64,000 nt of DNA, taken from assembly GCF_024753285.1 (NCBI RefSeq), contig NZ_JANUGW010000015.1:1-64000 (forward strand). The letters are read 5' to 3'. Shown piece after piece: positions 33,101-43,100 of this stretch. The notes under the pieces were generated by a model, which saw only the letters and a list, made by a program, of their open reading frames with translations, searched no databases and was not told the DNA's origin. Each line of letters starts with the position of its first letter. Positions within the stretch are counted from its first letter, which is position 1. The DNA is from Massilia pinisoli. Lineage in GTDB: Bacteria; Pseudomonadota; Gammaproteobacteria; Burkholderiales; Burkholderiaceae_D. A program made the translations under genes and the position numbers.

Positions 33101-35888
33101 CGTTTGCCACGGGCTTGCCCGTCACGTCCAGCACGACGACGTGGAATTTCAGCGCGTCGCGGTTCAGCAGCCAGCCGTCGGGCTTGATCCCGACGACGTA
33201 CGCCGACGGCCACAGCGGCACCTGCGTGGACACGGTCAGCGTCTCGCCGTTGGCGTCCTGGTACGACATCTCGGCCACCAGGTTTTTCGGACGCTCGATC
33301 GCCGGCAGCTTGTCGACGACGATGCGCGCGCCGCCCGCACGGTCCAGCTGCAGCGACTGCGTGCGCGCGACCTCCTGGCCCGGCGTGCCTTCCGCTTCCT
33401 CACCCTCGTCCGCATCCTCGCCGCTTTGGTTCACGACACCCTCACGCACGTCGCCCGCGCCCAGCGCAAATTCGTCATAGCCGGCGAACTGCACGCCCGA
33501 GTCCTGCACGACGCTGCTCACCTTCACGGGCGCGAGCCCCGCCGGGCCGCCCGACAAATAGCTCACCTGCGCGTCGAGCGTGACGGACTGCGGCGCCACC
33601 GCGGGCTGCTTCGGCCCGGCCAGCTGCGCTTTCATCGTCGGCACGCGGAATTGCTCGACGCGGAACTGACCCGCGTCCTGGCCGCCGATCAGCACGTCGT
33701 ACGTGCCGAGCTTCGCCTCCGCCGGGATCGCCCACTCGCCTTGCGCGCTGCCGTTCGCGTCCCAATGCAGCGGGAATTCCACCTTTTCGCCGCTGCCCTC
33801 GTGGACGAGGAAGCCGCGCGCGGGCAGCGCCGTCTTGTCCGTGCCGAGTTCGCGAGTACGCCAGTCACGCACGTCCGGCGGTGCCGGATCCTTCGCGCGC
33901 ACGAACGCGAAGCCTTGCGTCGTGCGGCGGCGCAGGTAGTGCTTCATGTGCACCGTCTCGCCGGCGCGCAGCAGGGTGCGGTCGAACACGGTGGCGACGA
34001 TGCGGCTGTCCTCGTCGCGTTGTCCCGTGGGCAGGTGGAAGCGCCAGGCCTCGATGCCCTGCTGCCAGGTGGACAGGGTGAACGTGAAGTCGTCGCCGCG
34101 CGCGGCCGTCACGACATAGACCTCGCCCTCTTCGCAGCGGGAATGCGGCAGCGCCTGGCGGATGCGCGCCACGCCGGCCGCATCGCTCGTGCCGCGCCAC
34201 AGCAGGCGCGCCGCGCAATCGCGCACTTCCACGCGCGCGCCCGCGACGGGCTGGCCCTTGTCGAGCGACGTCACCCACACGAGCGACGATTGCGCGCCCA
34301 GCTTGAAGTGCGCGGCCAGGTTCGTGACGAGGGCTGCGCTGCGCACGTAGGCCGTGCGGCCCTTCGCGTTCAGCGCCGCGCCCAGCCGCGGGCTTTCCAG
34401 CTCCACCGCGTAGAAGCCGGGTTCGCGCAGCGGGATGCCGATCACTTCGAACGCGCGCCTGCCGTGCGGCTTCGGCAACGTGAAGCGCTGCAGCGACTCC
34501 GCCTTCGTCCCCTTGAAGATCGACGCCTTCAGCTGCTCGCCTTCGGGCTGGCTGGGATTCAGGCCGCCGTGCGGGCCCGCCACCTTGCGCAGCCATGCCA
34601 GTACGTCGGCCGTGCGGCTCGCGTCCAGGCGCAGCGCCGTGCCGTTCGTGTGCATGCGGCCGGCCATCTGCGCCTCCACGTTGCGCACGGTGACGGGCAG
34701 CAAGCGGTCGCCGCGCGCCTCGATGATGCCGAACGGCGCAGCGAACTTGACGAGCGGCGGCTGCTCGCCCGTGCGCACGGCCAGCGGGAAACGTCCCGCG
34801 TTGACGAGCGGGCGGCCCGCATCGTCGTGCAGGCCGGCCGGCACGTGCAAGGTGAAGCGCGCCTGTTCCGGGAACGGCCCCGGGATGCCGACCGCGTTGA
34901 CGAGGTCGGCCGGACCATCGCCGTCCTTCTCGACGCGCGCCGGCCAGCGCTTGCCACCGGGACCTTCAAGATAGACCTGCGCCGCGTCGGTCGCGCGCAC
35001 GGGCGCGCTGAACGTCACGCGCATCGGCAGGAACGGAATGCACTGGGAGCGCGCGTTGACCTTGTCGCAGTTGAAGCGCGCCGTGAAATCGGGGCGGGTC
35101 TTGAACGACAGCGTCTGGTCCTCGGCGGTCGCGACGCCGTTCGGCGCGGCCACGCCGGCGCCCCACACGAGCGCCACCTCCGCGTCCGCCGGCAACGTAC
35201 GCTGGCATTGCACGACGACGATCCGGCGCAGGCGCCCGGCCTTCTCGTCCGCGCGCAGACGCGCGTCCGTGTACGACCACGATTCCTGTTCACCCTTGTC
35301 CTCGGCCACCACGCGGGCGGCGAACCAGCGGTCGTTCTGCAACACCTGCAGGCGCGCGTCACCCTGCAGCAAGGTGATGCCGATCTTTTCGCCGATGCCG
35401 TCGGCACGGCACCAGGCGTGCTTGCGGATGCTGTCCGCATCGGCACCGGCGGCCAGCGCGAGCGCGAACGCCTGCTGCGAGTCGATGTGCTCCGCGCCTT
35501 CGCGCGGCAACGAGCCCACGATGGCGGGGCCGCCCGTGGTGACGTCGAATGTGTGCCGTCCCGCGACCGGCTGGCCGGCGAGGTCGCGCACGTCGGTCTT
35601 CAGGGTGAAGCGGCATGCGATGGCGCCCGGCAGGTCGCGCTCGAAGTCGTAGCTCCACGTCTGCGCGTCGACCCAGCGGCCGCTGCCCGGCACGGGGCAG
35701 TCGACGTCGAACGGCGCCGGCGCGCGCAAGTCGCCGAACGCGACCATCGGCTGCGAGAACCGCGCCACGGCCTGGCGCACGCGCCGCACCTGCCCGTCGG
35801 GCGTGAATCCGGTGACGGTGGTCTGCGCCCACGCGCCCGACCAGAAGCACAACAACACGAGGCACAGCACGCGGCGCAGGACAGCCAT
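30165..35888 (-). CDS. Bacterial alpha-2-macroglobulin (YfhM-like) with thioester motif
   Basis: A 1,907-residue periplasmic protein. The signal peptide is about 1-21 (MAVLRRVLCL...GAWA-Q); no lipobox Cys follows, unlike the E. coli lipoprotein. MG-type beta domains fill the first 1,300 residues, including a bait-region-like segment. The thioester motif is Cys1456-Phe-Glu-Gln1459. The start at 35888 has GGAG upstream. The family traps and covalently binds attacking proteases, and its coupling to pbpC suggests protection of sites where PbpC repairs the wall. It is probably the first gene of the operon. Confidence 0.93.
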   Translation of the reverse strand: MAVLRRVLCLVLLCFWSGAWAQTTVTGFTPDGQVRRVRQAVARFSQPMVAFGDLRAPAPFDVDCPVPGSGRWVDAQTWSYDFERDLPGAIACRFTLKTDVRDLAGQPVAGRHTFDVTTGGPAIVGSLPREGAEHIDSQQAFALALAAGADADSIRKHAWCRADGIGEKIGITLLQGDARLQVLQNDRWFAARVVAEDKGEQESWSYTDARLRADEKAGRLRRIVVVQCQRTLPADAEVALVWGAGVAAPNGVATAEDQTLSFKTRPDFTARFNCDKVNARSQCIPFLPMRVTFSAPVRATDAAQVYLEGPGGKRWPARVEKDGDGPADLVNAVGIPGPFPEQARFTLHVPAGLHDDAGRPLVNAGRFPLAVRTGEQPPLVKFAAPFGIIEARGDRLLPVTVRNVEAQMAGRMHTNGTALRLDASRTADVLAWLRKVAGPHGGLNPSQPEGEQLKASIFKGTKAESLQRFTLPKPHGRRAFEVIGIPLREPGFYAVELESPRLGAALNAKGRTAYVRSAALVTNLAAHFKLGAQSSLVWVTSLDKGQPVAGARVEVRDCAARLLWRGTSDAAGVARIRQALPHSRCEEGEVYVVTAARGDDFTFTLSTWQQGIEAWRFHLPTGQRDEDSRIVATVFDRTLLRAGETVHMKHYLRRRTTQGFAFVRAKDPAPPDVRDWRTRELGTDKTALPARGFLVHEGSGEKVEFPLHWDANGSAQGEWAIPAEAKLGTYDVLIGGQDAGQFRVEQFRVPTMKAQLAGPKQPAVAPQSVTLDAQVSYLSGGPAGLAPVKVSSVVQDSGVQFAGYDEFALGAGDVREGVVNQSGEDADEGEEAEGTPGQEVARTQSLQLDRAGGARIVVDKLPAIERPKNLVAEMSYQDANGETLTVSTQVPLWPSAYVVGIKPDGWLLNRDALKFHVVVLDVTGKPVANVPVTVDLLKRMTYSHRRRLVGGFYAYENSSEIKRVGDACSGTTDERGLLLCDTKAPVDGDLILRARATDPQQRVAATHREVYVAGDEDQWFATADHDRIDLLPAQKRYEPGEEARFQVRSPFRRATVLVTVEREGILDTYVRHLSGRDQTISIPVKASYAPNVFVSALVVRGRVTGVQPTALVDLGKPAYKLGIAPIRVGWRGHELKVDVAADKPVYKVREQAHVAIRVRGPDGARPAAGTEVAVAAVDAGLLELMPNTSWDLLETMMRERTLQVETSTAQMQVVGKRHFGRKAFPHGGGGGRGAGRELFETLLLWKGKVVLDANGEAHVDVPLNDSLTSFRIVAVANSGAGMFGTGATDIRTTQDLMVVAGLPPQVREGDRLRAGFTVRNASDHRLAVRLDAAVAADAGKAQALPRQDIALEPGEAREIGWDYTVPVGVGKLQWDVAAAGDGAGDRMRVTQQVSAAVPVRTLQATLVQVDGTQTMPIERPKDALPGRGGIRTTLLARLGGELPGVHDYMAAYPYSCFEQRTSRAVALQDRAMWDKVVATLPAHLDSDGLVKYFAPMDEGSDVLTAYVLSVTNEAGYAIPDELRGRMEAGLAGFVEGKVVRGNPRAAGELAVRKLAALEALSRDTTVQPAMLDSIDIRPNLWPTSAVIDWYLILKRTHDLPRRDERLAEATQVLRARLNLQGTTMGFSTERADGWWWLMTSADVNANRLLLATLDDPAWKIDAGRLARGTLGRQHHGHWDTTTANAWGVVALKRFSETYEREPVTGNANIVTTGADGKPVSWTGPVPATVLQGWPQGPGTLTLRQLGGGKPWATVQSLAAVPLAAPLSSGYRIARTVTPVEQKTKGAWSRGDVYRVHLDIDAQSDMTWVVVDDPIPAGASVLGSGLGRDARIATAGERRTGWTWPAFEERTHAGYRAYYEWVPKGRFTVEYTVRLNNEGHFSLPSTRVEAMYAPEMFGEVPNAGVVVQ

Positions 35889-36079
35889 GGTATCTCCGGC
35901 AAGGGGCGTCAGGATGACGGATGAGTGTTGCAAAGTCGGATTGCAGTGTCAACAACATTAAACTTTTGCAACACCCGGTCCCGGATGACCATCATGCAAC
36001 CCGGCATGATTGGATATAAAATGCGGATCTTATATTTCCTGCACGCATATAAGGCGTGCGGGTCACGAACGAGGACACC

Positions 36080-37480
36080 ATGAGTCTCCCCCTGATCCTG
36101 AACCTGGCGATCGCCCTCGCCGGCTGCGGCGTGCTGTACACGATGCAGCAACGGCACCTGTCCTTCACGAAGCGCGTGTTCACGGGCCTCGGCCTCGGCA
36201 TCGTGCTCGGCGCCGCGTTCCAGGCGTTCTACGGCACGGGCGCGCCCGTCATCGCGCAGACGAACGCCTACCTCGACATCGTCGGCACGGGTTACGTGAA
36301 ACTCCTGCAGATGATCATCATGCCGCTGATCATGGTCTCGATCATCCAGGCCATCCTGAAGCTGCGCGATGCGTCGTCGCTGGGCAAGATCAGCCTGCTG
36401 ACGATCGGCACCTTGATGGTCACGACCGCGATCGCGGCCACCATCGGCATCCTGATGGCCAAGCTGTACGGCCTGTCCGCCGTCGGCCTCACGTCGAGCG
36501 CGGCCGAGGTCGCGCGGGGCCACTACCTCGAAGGGAAGCTGGCGACGGCGCAGGACGTGTCGCTGCCGACATTGATCCTGTCGTTCATCCCGGAGAACCC
36601 GTTCCTCGACATGACGGGCGCGCGCAAGACGTCGACGATCGCCGTCGTGCTGTTCTCGATTTTCATGGGAGTGTCTGCCACGGGCATCGCCGCCAAGAAG
36701 CCGGACGTGTTCGAAAAATTCAGCGAGTTCGTCCACGTCGCCCACGTGATCGTGATGCGCATGGTGACGCTCGTGCTGCGCCTGACGCCGTTCGGCGTGT
36801 TCGCCCTCATCACGCAGGTGCTGGCGAGTTCCAGCCTGCACGACATCGTGAACCTGATCGGCTTCGTGATGGCCTCGTACAGCGCACTGATCCTGATGTT
36901 CGGCGTGCACCTGGTGATCATCGCGGCCGTCGGCCTGAACCCGGGCCGCTACGTGAAGAAGATCTTCCCCGTGCTGGCGTTCGCGTTCACGTCGCGCACG
37001 TCGGCCGGCTCCATCCCGATGAGCGTGCAGACGCAGACGGCGCGCCTCGGCACGCCGGAAGGCATCGCCAACTTCGCCGCGTCGTTCGGCTCGATGATGG
37101 GCCAGAACGGCTGCGCCGGCATCTATCCCGCGATGCTCGCCGTGATGATCGCGCCGACCGTCGGCATCGATCCGTTCACGAGCGGCTTCCTGCTGCCGCT
37201 CGTCGGCATCGTGACGATCGGGTCCGTCGGCGTGGCCGGCGTTGGCGGCGGCGCCACGTTCGCCGCCCTGATCGTGCTGTCGGCGCTGAACCTGCCGGTC
37301 GCGCTGGCGGGCCTGCTGATTTCCATCGAACCCCTGATCGACATGGGCCGCACGGCGCTGAACGTCAGCGGCTCCATCACGGCCGGCACGTTCGCCAGCC
37401 GCGTGCTGGGCCAGACCGACATGCGCGTATTCGACAGTGATGCGGACGCGAACCTCGACAGCGAGGAACAGGTGGCGTGA
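36080..37480 (+). CDS. tcyP: L-cystine/dicarboxylate symporter family transporter (TcyP-like)
   Basis: A 466-residue membrane carrier of the dicarboxylate/amino acid:cation symporter family. The motif FTSRTSAGSIPMSVQTQTARLG and the block GQNGCAGIYPAMLAVMIAP match TcyP/YdjN-type cystine importers rather than glutamate carriers. At least eight hydrophobic segments and two re-entrant hairpins are visible. The start at 36080 has GAGG upstream. It is divergent from the A2M gene. Confidence 0.88.
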   Translation: MSLPLILNLAIALAGCGVLYTMQQRHLSFTKRVFTGLGLGIVLGAAFQAFYGTGAPVIAQTNAYLDIVGTGYVKLLQMIIMPLIMVSIIQAILKLRDASSLGKISLLTIGTLMVTTAIAATIGILMAKLYGLSAVGLTSSAAEVARGHYLEGKLATAQDVSLPTLILSFIPENPFLDMTGARKTSTIAVVLFSIFMGVSATGIAAKKPDVFEKFSEFVHVAHVIVMRMVTLVLRLTPFGVFALITQVLASSSLHDIVNLIGFVMASYSALILMFGVHLVIIAAVGLNPGRYVKKIFPVLAFAFTSRTSAGSIPMSVQTQTARLGTPEGIANFAASFGSMMGQNGCAGIYPAMLAVMIAPTVGIDPFTSGFLLPLVGIVTIGSVGVAGVGGGATFAALIVLSALNLPVALAGLLISIEPLIDMGRTALNVSGSITAGTFASRVLGQTDMRVFDSDADANLDSEEQVA

Positions 37481-37545
37481 CGCCCCGAATGGTCGCGTAA
37501 GACGGCGGCAGGCGCCCGCGTAAGACCGTGCCTACACCGAGTTTT

Positions 37546-37555
37546 AACGTACGTT
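37546..37555. other. Short palindrome in tcyP-phosphatase gap
   Basis: The 150-base gap 37481-37630 holds a 10-bp palindrome AACGTACGTT, a direct repeat of GCGTAAGAC (near 37494 and 37518) and a -10-like TATGAT at 37596. I see no clear -35 element. Confidence 0.3.
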
Positions 37556-37630
37556 TTCGTCCGGAATCGTGCGCGGAAAGCCCGCCGAATCCGTCTATGA
37601 TCTCGTCATGTCAAAATCACAAACGGTCGG

Positions 37631-38398
37631 ATGATGGATCAGAAGTGGCCTCAAGAGATCTGGCTCGTCAGGCATGGACAAAGCGCGGGCAACGTCGCCC
37701 GTGATGCCGCCGAGGCAGCCGCCGGCCTCAGCATCGACATTGCCGAACGCGACGTCGACGTCCCCTTGTCCGACCTGGGCCGGCGCCAGTCGCAGGCGCT
37801 GTCGGACTGGTTCGCCGCCTTGCCGCCCGACGGCCAGCCGAACGTCGTGCTGCATTCGCCATATTTGCGCGCAGCGCAGACGGCCGACATCCTGATGCAG
37901 CGCCTGAACCGCGACGAGCTGCTGGCCGTGCATGCCGACGAACGCCTGCGCGAAAAGGAGTTCGGCATCCTCGACCGCCTGACCGTGCGCGGCATCGCCG
38001 AGAAATATCCCGAGCTGCATGAACAACGCCACCACGTCGGCAAGTTCTACTTCCGTCCGCCCGGCGGCGAGAGCTGGTGCGACGTCATCCTGCGCCTGCG
38101 CAGCGTCCTCGACACGCTCACGCGCGAGTACCCGCGCGAACGCGTGCTGATCGTCGCGCACCAGGTCATCGTCAACTGCTTCCGCTACCTGGTGGAACGG
38201 ATGGACGAGGCGACGATCCTCGAGCAGGACCGCGCCGGCGACGTGCCGAACTGCTCCGTCACGTCGTACGCGTTCGACCCCACATTGGGCAAGCGCGGCA
38301 AGCTGGCCGTGCGGTTGATCAATTTCGTCGCGCCGCTGGAAGACAGCGGCACGCCCGTCACGGTCGCCAAAGACCAGCCCACCGCCGCCAAGGCCTGA
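37631..38398 (+). CDS. Histidine phosphatase family protein
   Basis: A 255-residue member of the phosphoglycerate-mutase-like branch. The catalytic RHG is at 14-16 (WLVRHGQSAGN), with a second catalytic region at VLIVAHQVIVNCF containing the distal His. The core is canonical but the substrate cannot be read from sequence. The last about 30 residues (after VRLINFVAPL) are a non-conserved tail. The NAD(P)H-hydrate dehydratase gene follows 8 bases later. Confidence 0.9.
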   Translation: MMDQKWPQEIWLVRHGQSAGNVARDAAEAAAGLSIDIAERDVDVPLSDLGRRQSQALSDWFAALPPDGQPNVVLHSPYLRAAQTADILMQRLNRDELLAVHADERLREKEFGILDRLTVRGIAEKYPELHEQRHHVGKFYFRPPGGESWCDVILRLRSVLDTLTREYPRERVLIVAHQVIVNCFRYLVERMDEATILEQDRAGDVPNCSVTSYAFDPTLGKRGKLAVRLINFVAPLEDSGTPVTVAKDQPTAAKA

Positions 38399-38406
38399 GG
38401 TCCTCC

Positions 38407-39384
38407 ATGCCGCAGCACACCCCTGCCCGCCCGCGCGACGTCGACACGAGCCTGCTGCGCGCCTGGCCGCTGCCCGTGCCGTCGAACGACGCCGACAAGG
38501 AGGGCCGCGGCCACGTCCTCGTGCTGGGCGGCTCGCGCGAAATGCCGGGCGCCGTGATCCTCGCCGCCACCGCCGCGCTGCGCGCGGGCGCGGGCAAGCT
38601 GACGATCGCGACGGGACGCAGCGTGGCGCAGCTGGTCGCGCTGGCGATCCCCGAATCGCGCGTGCTGGGCCTCGCGGAAAACGACGCGGGCGGCTTCACC
38701 GTCGAGGCCGTGGCCGCGCTCGATCCGCTGGCCGACAAGATCAGCGCCATCCTGATCGGGCCCGGCATGCAGGACGAGGCCGCGACGGCCCGCCTCGTGC
38801 ACGCGCTGCTGCCCCGCCTGGACGGCACCGACACAAAGGTGTTACTGGACGCCGAGGCAATGGGCGCCGTGCTGCATCCGCCCGCCGGCGATCCCCCGTT
38901 CCGCTTCGCCGTGCCCGTGCTGCTGACGCCCCATGCGGGCGAGATGGCGCACCTGACGGGCATCGCAAAGGACGACGTCTGCGCGGCGCCCGACCGCCAC
39001 GCGCTGGACGCGGCGCAGCGCTGGAACGCCGTCGTCGCGCTGAAAGGCGCGCGCACCGTCATCGCGGCGCCGGACGGCGAAGAGTGGCAGCACGAAGGCG
39101 GCAACGTGGGGCTCGCCACGTCAGGCTCCGGCGACGTGCTCGCGGGCGTCATCGCGGGGCTCGCGGCGCGTGGTGCGCAGCTTGCGCAGGCCGCCGCCTG
39201 GGGTGTCGCGCTGCATGCGCGCGCGGGCGAGAGGCTGGCCGAACGCTTCGGAAAACTGGGTTACCTGGCGCGGGAATTGTGCGACGACATTCCCTCGCTG
39301 CTCGAACAGGCCGCCGGCACGGATGCCGGCGCGCCGCCACGACCATCCGGCCATGTCGCCGGTGGGCTGAGGACTGGACGATGA
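38407..39384 (+). CDS. nnrD: ADP-dependent NAD(P)H-hydrate dehydratase
   Basis: A 325-residue ribokinase-fold enzyme that repairs hydrated NAD(P)H using ADP. Diagnostic motifs are LVLGGSREMPGA, ATAALRAGAGKLT, LTPHAGEMAHL and NVGLATSGSGDVLAGVIAG. It lacks the NnrE epimerase domain that is often fused to it. The ATG at 38407 has GAGGT upstream and lies 8 bases after the phosphatase gene. Confidence 0.94.
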   Translation: MPQHTPARPRDVDTSLLRAWPLPVPSNDADKEGRGHVLVLGGSREMPGAVILAATAALRAGAGKLTIATGRSVAQLVALAIPESRVLGLAENDAGGFTVEAVAALDPLADKISAILIGPGMQDEAATARLVHALLPRLDGTDTKVLLDAEAMGAVLHPPAGDPPFRFAVPVLLTPHAGEMAHLTGIAKDDVCAAPDRHALDAAQRWNAVVALKGARTVIAAPDGEEWQHEGGNVGLATSGSGDVLAGVIAGLAARGAQLAQAAAWGVALHARAGERLAERFGKLGYLARELCDDIPSLLEQAAGTDAGAPPRPSGHVAGGLRTGR

Positions 39385-39494
39385 TGGTCCGGTCCGTATC
39401 AAGAGAAGGAGCGCAATCCGACGAACCGGCCGGCCCGATGCCAGTCTAATCGTCACAGTCGGATTCGTACTCCACCGGGGCCGCGTATTGCGTC

Positions 39495-39540
39495 GGTTCC
39501 CCGATGGTTCACGCTTGGGCCTGCAGGTCCATCGGGAACC
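39495..39540. other. Imperfect hairpin after nnrD
   Basis: GGTTCCCCGATGG and CCATCGGGAACC pair with one bulged base across a 21-base loop. It lies in the 231-base gap between nnrD and the repeat lipoprotein gene. It has no T tract, so its role (read-through barrier or RNA structure) is unclear. I see no other feature in that gap except the ribosome site before 39616. Confidence 0.45.
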
Positions 39541-39615
39541 CTAAGCCGTCGCCGACCTCCGGCGCATTACCCGGAGACGGCGGCACACCATAGACGTGAA
39601 CGAGGAGTCATTCAA

Positions 39616-39966
39616 ATGAAAGCTCTTAACAACGCATCGAAAGTCCTGTTGGCTGCGGCCTTGATGGCAAGCCTGGCCGCCTGCAAGAAAACGGAACCCA
39701 CCAGCACGACGGGTACGGGTGAAACGTCGGCCACCGCGCCGACCAGCAGCTCGGGCACGAGCGGCACCAGCGGCTCGACCGCCACCGGCACCACGGGCGC
39801 CACCGGCACGACGGGCGACACCACGGGCACCGGCGCAACGGGCACCACGGGCACGATGAACGGCAGCACGGGCACAACGGGCACGACGGGTGATACGGGC
39901 ACCGGCGCGACGGGCACCGGCACCACCGGTACCGGCACCACGGGCACGAACACGACGGGCCACTGA
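39616..39966 (+). CDS. Small lipoprotein with Thr/Gly repeat domain
   Basis: A 116-residue protein with a lipoprotein signal (lipobox LAAC, Cys23) and a mature part that is almost entirely Thr, Gly, Ser and Ala. From about residue 55 it approaches a Gly-every-third pattern (GTTGATGTTGDTTGTGATG), and the DNA is a degenerate array of ACGGGC/ACCGGC units. An AGGAG ribosome site precedes the ATG. I do not recognise a family; it could be a surface-tethered, flexible or collagen-like spacer. Real coding is supported by the signal sequence and ribosome site. Confidence 0.75.
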   Translation: MKALNNASKVLLAAALMASLAACKKTEPTSTTGTGETSATAPTSSSGTSGTSGSTATGTTGATGTTGDTTGTGATGTTGTMNGSTGTTGTTGDTGTGATGTGTTGTGTTGTNTTGH

Positions 39967-40102
39967 TCGCCATGGCGCAGCGGCAAAGGGTCGCAGACGG
40001 CCCTTTGCGCCGGCGCGGCCTGCCACCGCGCTGGCATCATGGCACCGCAAGACCGTGCGGTCGTCGTTCCGGCACCGAGACCGGTAGGGTGGGCACCGCA
40101 AC

Positions 40103-40132
40103 GAACAAGGGCCTGCACGTGCAGACCCTTGT
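40103..40132. terminator. Bidirectional hairpin between lipoprotein and RND genes
   Basis: AACAAGGG and CCCTTGTT flank an inner palindrome TGCACGTGCA. It is centred between the convergent ends at 39966 and 40163 and is followed by T-rich TTGTTCTTGCTT on the plus strand. A half-copy of the GTAGGGTGG repeat is next to it at about 40083-40096. Confidence 0.65.
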
Positions 40133-40162
40133 TCTTGCTTGCCGGCCGCGGCCGGCAACGTG

Positions 40163-43100
40163 TCACGCCGTTGCCGGACGGCCGCGGCCCAGTGCGAAGC
40201 GGCCGACCTTCACGATCGTGCGGTACACGAGGCGCACGAGCACCAGCGTGAGGATCGCCTCGATGAAGGTCATCACGAATGCCGGCACCGCCGTGTAGCG
40301 GACGGCGCGGCGGTGGAACTTCGCCACCATCCGGTCGCGCGCGATCTCGATGCTGTCGTAGAACGTCGGGACGACCAGCAAGGTGAGCATCGTCGACGTG
40401 ATCGTGCCGCCGATGATCGCGATTGCCAATGGCTGGTAGAACTGGCCCGAATCGCCCAGCGCGAGCGCGACCGGGAACATGCCCGCGATCAGCGCGAACG
40501 TCGTCATCAGGATCGGCCGCAGGCGGGCGCGGCCGGCGGCCATCAGCGCTTCCTCGCGATCCATGCCTTCCGCCTCGCGGGTACGGGCGGCGTCCAGCAG
40601 CAGGATCGCGTTCTTCGCCACGAGGCCCATCAGCATGATGATGCCGATGAAGCTCATCAGGTTCAGCGTGCCGTGCGTGAGGATCAGCGCGAGGACGACG
40701 CCGATCAGCGACAGCGGCAGCGACAGCATCACGGACAGCGGCGCCGTGAACGAGCCGAACTGCATCACGAGGATCAGGTACATCAGGCCGATGCCGGAGA
40801 CGAGCGCGATCGTCATCTGCGTGAACACCTCGGCCTGGTCCTTGCCGGCGCCGCCCAGCGACAGGCCGTAGCCCGGCGGGAAGTCCATCGACTTGGCCAG
40901 CTTCATGGCCTCGTCCGTGACTTCGCCGTTCGAGCGGCCCTCGACGTTGGCCGACACGGTGATGACGCGCTTGCCGTCCTTGTGCTCGATCGCCGACGGA
41001 CCTTTGCCCATCGTGATCTTCGCGATCTGGTCGAGCGGGACCATCGTGTTGGTGCCGTTCACGGCGATCGGCAGGCGCTCGATGTTCTCGGCGCCCACGC
41101 GGTCTTCCGGTGCCAGGCGGACTGCGACGTCGCGGGTCTCGCCCGTCGGGTCGACCCAGTCGCCCACTTCGATGCCGGCGAACGCGACGCGCAGCGCGCT
41201 GGCGGCGTCGCCGACCGAGATGCCCATCATGTTCGCGAGGCCACGGTCGAGCTCGATCTGCAGCTCGTCCTTCGGATCCTGCTGCGACAAGGTGACGTCG
41301 ACGGCGCCCCGCACCTGGCGCAGCTTGTCCATGTAGGCGTTCGTCAGCTCCATCAGCTTGCGCGAATCGGGGCCCGTGAACTCGATCTGCACGGGCTTGC
41401 CGTTGCCGTTCAAGTCGTCCGTGACCGTGTACTCGGCACCGACGAGGCGCGCGATCTTGCCGCGCAGCTCGACGGCGATCTCGGCGGCCGTGCGGTGGCG
41501 CTGGCCGCGCTTGCCGATGTCGACGTAAATGCGGCCGCCGGCCGACGTGATCGAGCTGTTCGTCTCCTTCGTTTCCGGCAGGGTGCGTGCGATGGCGGCC
41601 GCCTCTTCCATCTTCATCTTGGCATAGCCCACCGACGACGACGCCGGCGTGCGCACTTCGATGGCGATCTGGCCCGCGTCCATCTTGGGCAGGAACGCGG
41701 AGCCGCCGAAGCCCATGTGCAGGGCGAGCGCGCCGACGAAGCTGGCGACGGCGATCAGGGTCATCCAGCGGCGGTGGTGCAGCGCCCAGGCGATCACGTG
41801 GCCGTAGCGGTTGGCCTGGTGGTCGAACCAGACGTTGAACTTCGCCAGGTATTTCTCGATGCCGCGCTTCGGTGCATGGTGGTGGCCCGGCGGGTCGCCC
41901 CAGTAGGCCGACAGCATCGGGTCGAGCGTGAACGAGATGAACAGCGACACGATCACGGAGCACGCGACGGTCAGCGCGAACGGCCGGAACCATTCGCCGG
42001 AAATGCCCGGCATGAACGCGACCGGGATGAACACGGCCATGATGGAGAACGTCGTCGACGCGACGGCCATGCCGATCTCGGCCGTGCCTTCCAGCGCGGC
42101 CGTGCGGCGGTCGGCGCCGTTTTCCATGTGGCGCACGATGTTTTCCCGCACCACGATGGCGTCGTCGATCAGCACGCCGATGGCCAGCGACAGGCCCAGC
42201 AGGGTCATGAAGTTCAACGTGAAGCCGCACAGCCACACGGCGATGAACGCGGCCAGCACGGACGTCGGCAGCGACAGCGCCGTGATCAGGGTGGAGCGCC
42301 AGGAATTCAGGAACGCGTACACGACGAAGATGGTCAGCACGGCGCCGAACACGAGCGATTCGATCACGTTGTTCAGGCTGCGCTGCGCCTCGTCGCCGCC
42401 GTCGCGCGTCACATCCAGCTTGGTGCCCTGCGGCAGTTCCTTGTTGATGTCCTCGACCATCGCCCGGACCTTCTTGGCGATGCCGACGGTGGACGCTTCA
42501 CGCGAGCGGACGATCGAGATGCCGACGTTCGAGCGGCCGCTGCGCATCGAATAGCTTTCGATGTCGGCGAAGCCGTCCTTCACGTCCGCCACCTGGTTCA
42601 GGCGCACGATCGTGTCGCCGTTGCGCTTGACGACGATCTGCGAAAAGTCTTCCGGATGCTCGATGCGGCCGACGAGACGGATGCCCTTCTCGTCCAGTTC
42701 GCTGCGCACCTTGCCGACCGGCGCATTCGTGTTCTGGCGCGACAGCGCGTTCGTCACATCGCTGACCGAGACGTTGTACTCGCGCAGCTTTTGCGCGTGC
42801 AGCAGCACGGACAGTTCGCGCTTCAGCGAACCGTTGACCTGCACGTTGGCGACGCCGTCGACGGCGCGCAGGCGGTCGGCCAATTTGTCCTCGGCGAGGC
42901 GCGAGATCTCGGCATGGCTCAGCGTGCTGGACGACAGGGCGAGATTCATGATCGGCTGGGCCGACGGGTCCACGCGCCGCAACACGGGTTCGCGCATCTC
43001 GACCGGCAGCTTGTAGCGCACGCCGGCGATCGCGTTACGCACGTCGTCGGACGCTTCGATCAGGTTGCGCTTGAAGTCGAACTGCAGCACGATCGTCGCG

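Noticed and set aside
29697-35924. A 2,075-codon open frame on the plus strand opposite the alpha-2-macroglobulin gene
   Set aside because: It is a GC-rich shadow of the real gene, full of Arg, Ala and His runs with no domain or start context. The A2M frame on the other strand has a signal peptide, motif and ribosome site.
37531-37620. Promoter for the histidine phosphatase gene
   Set aside because: TATGAT at 37596 is acceptable as -10 but no -35 lies at the right spacing, so I did not call it.
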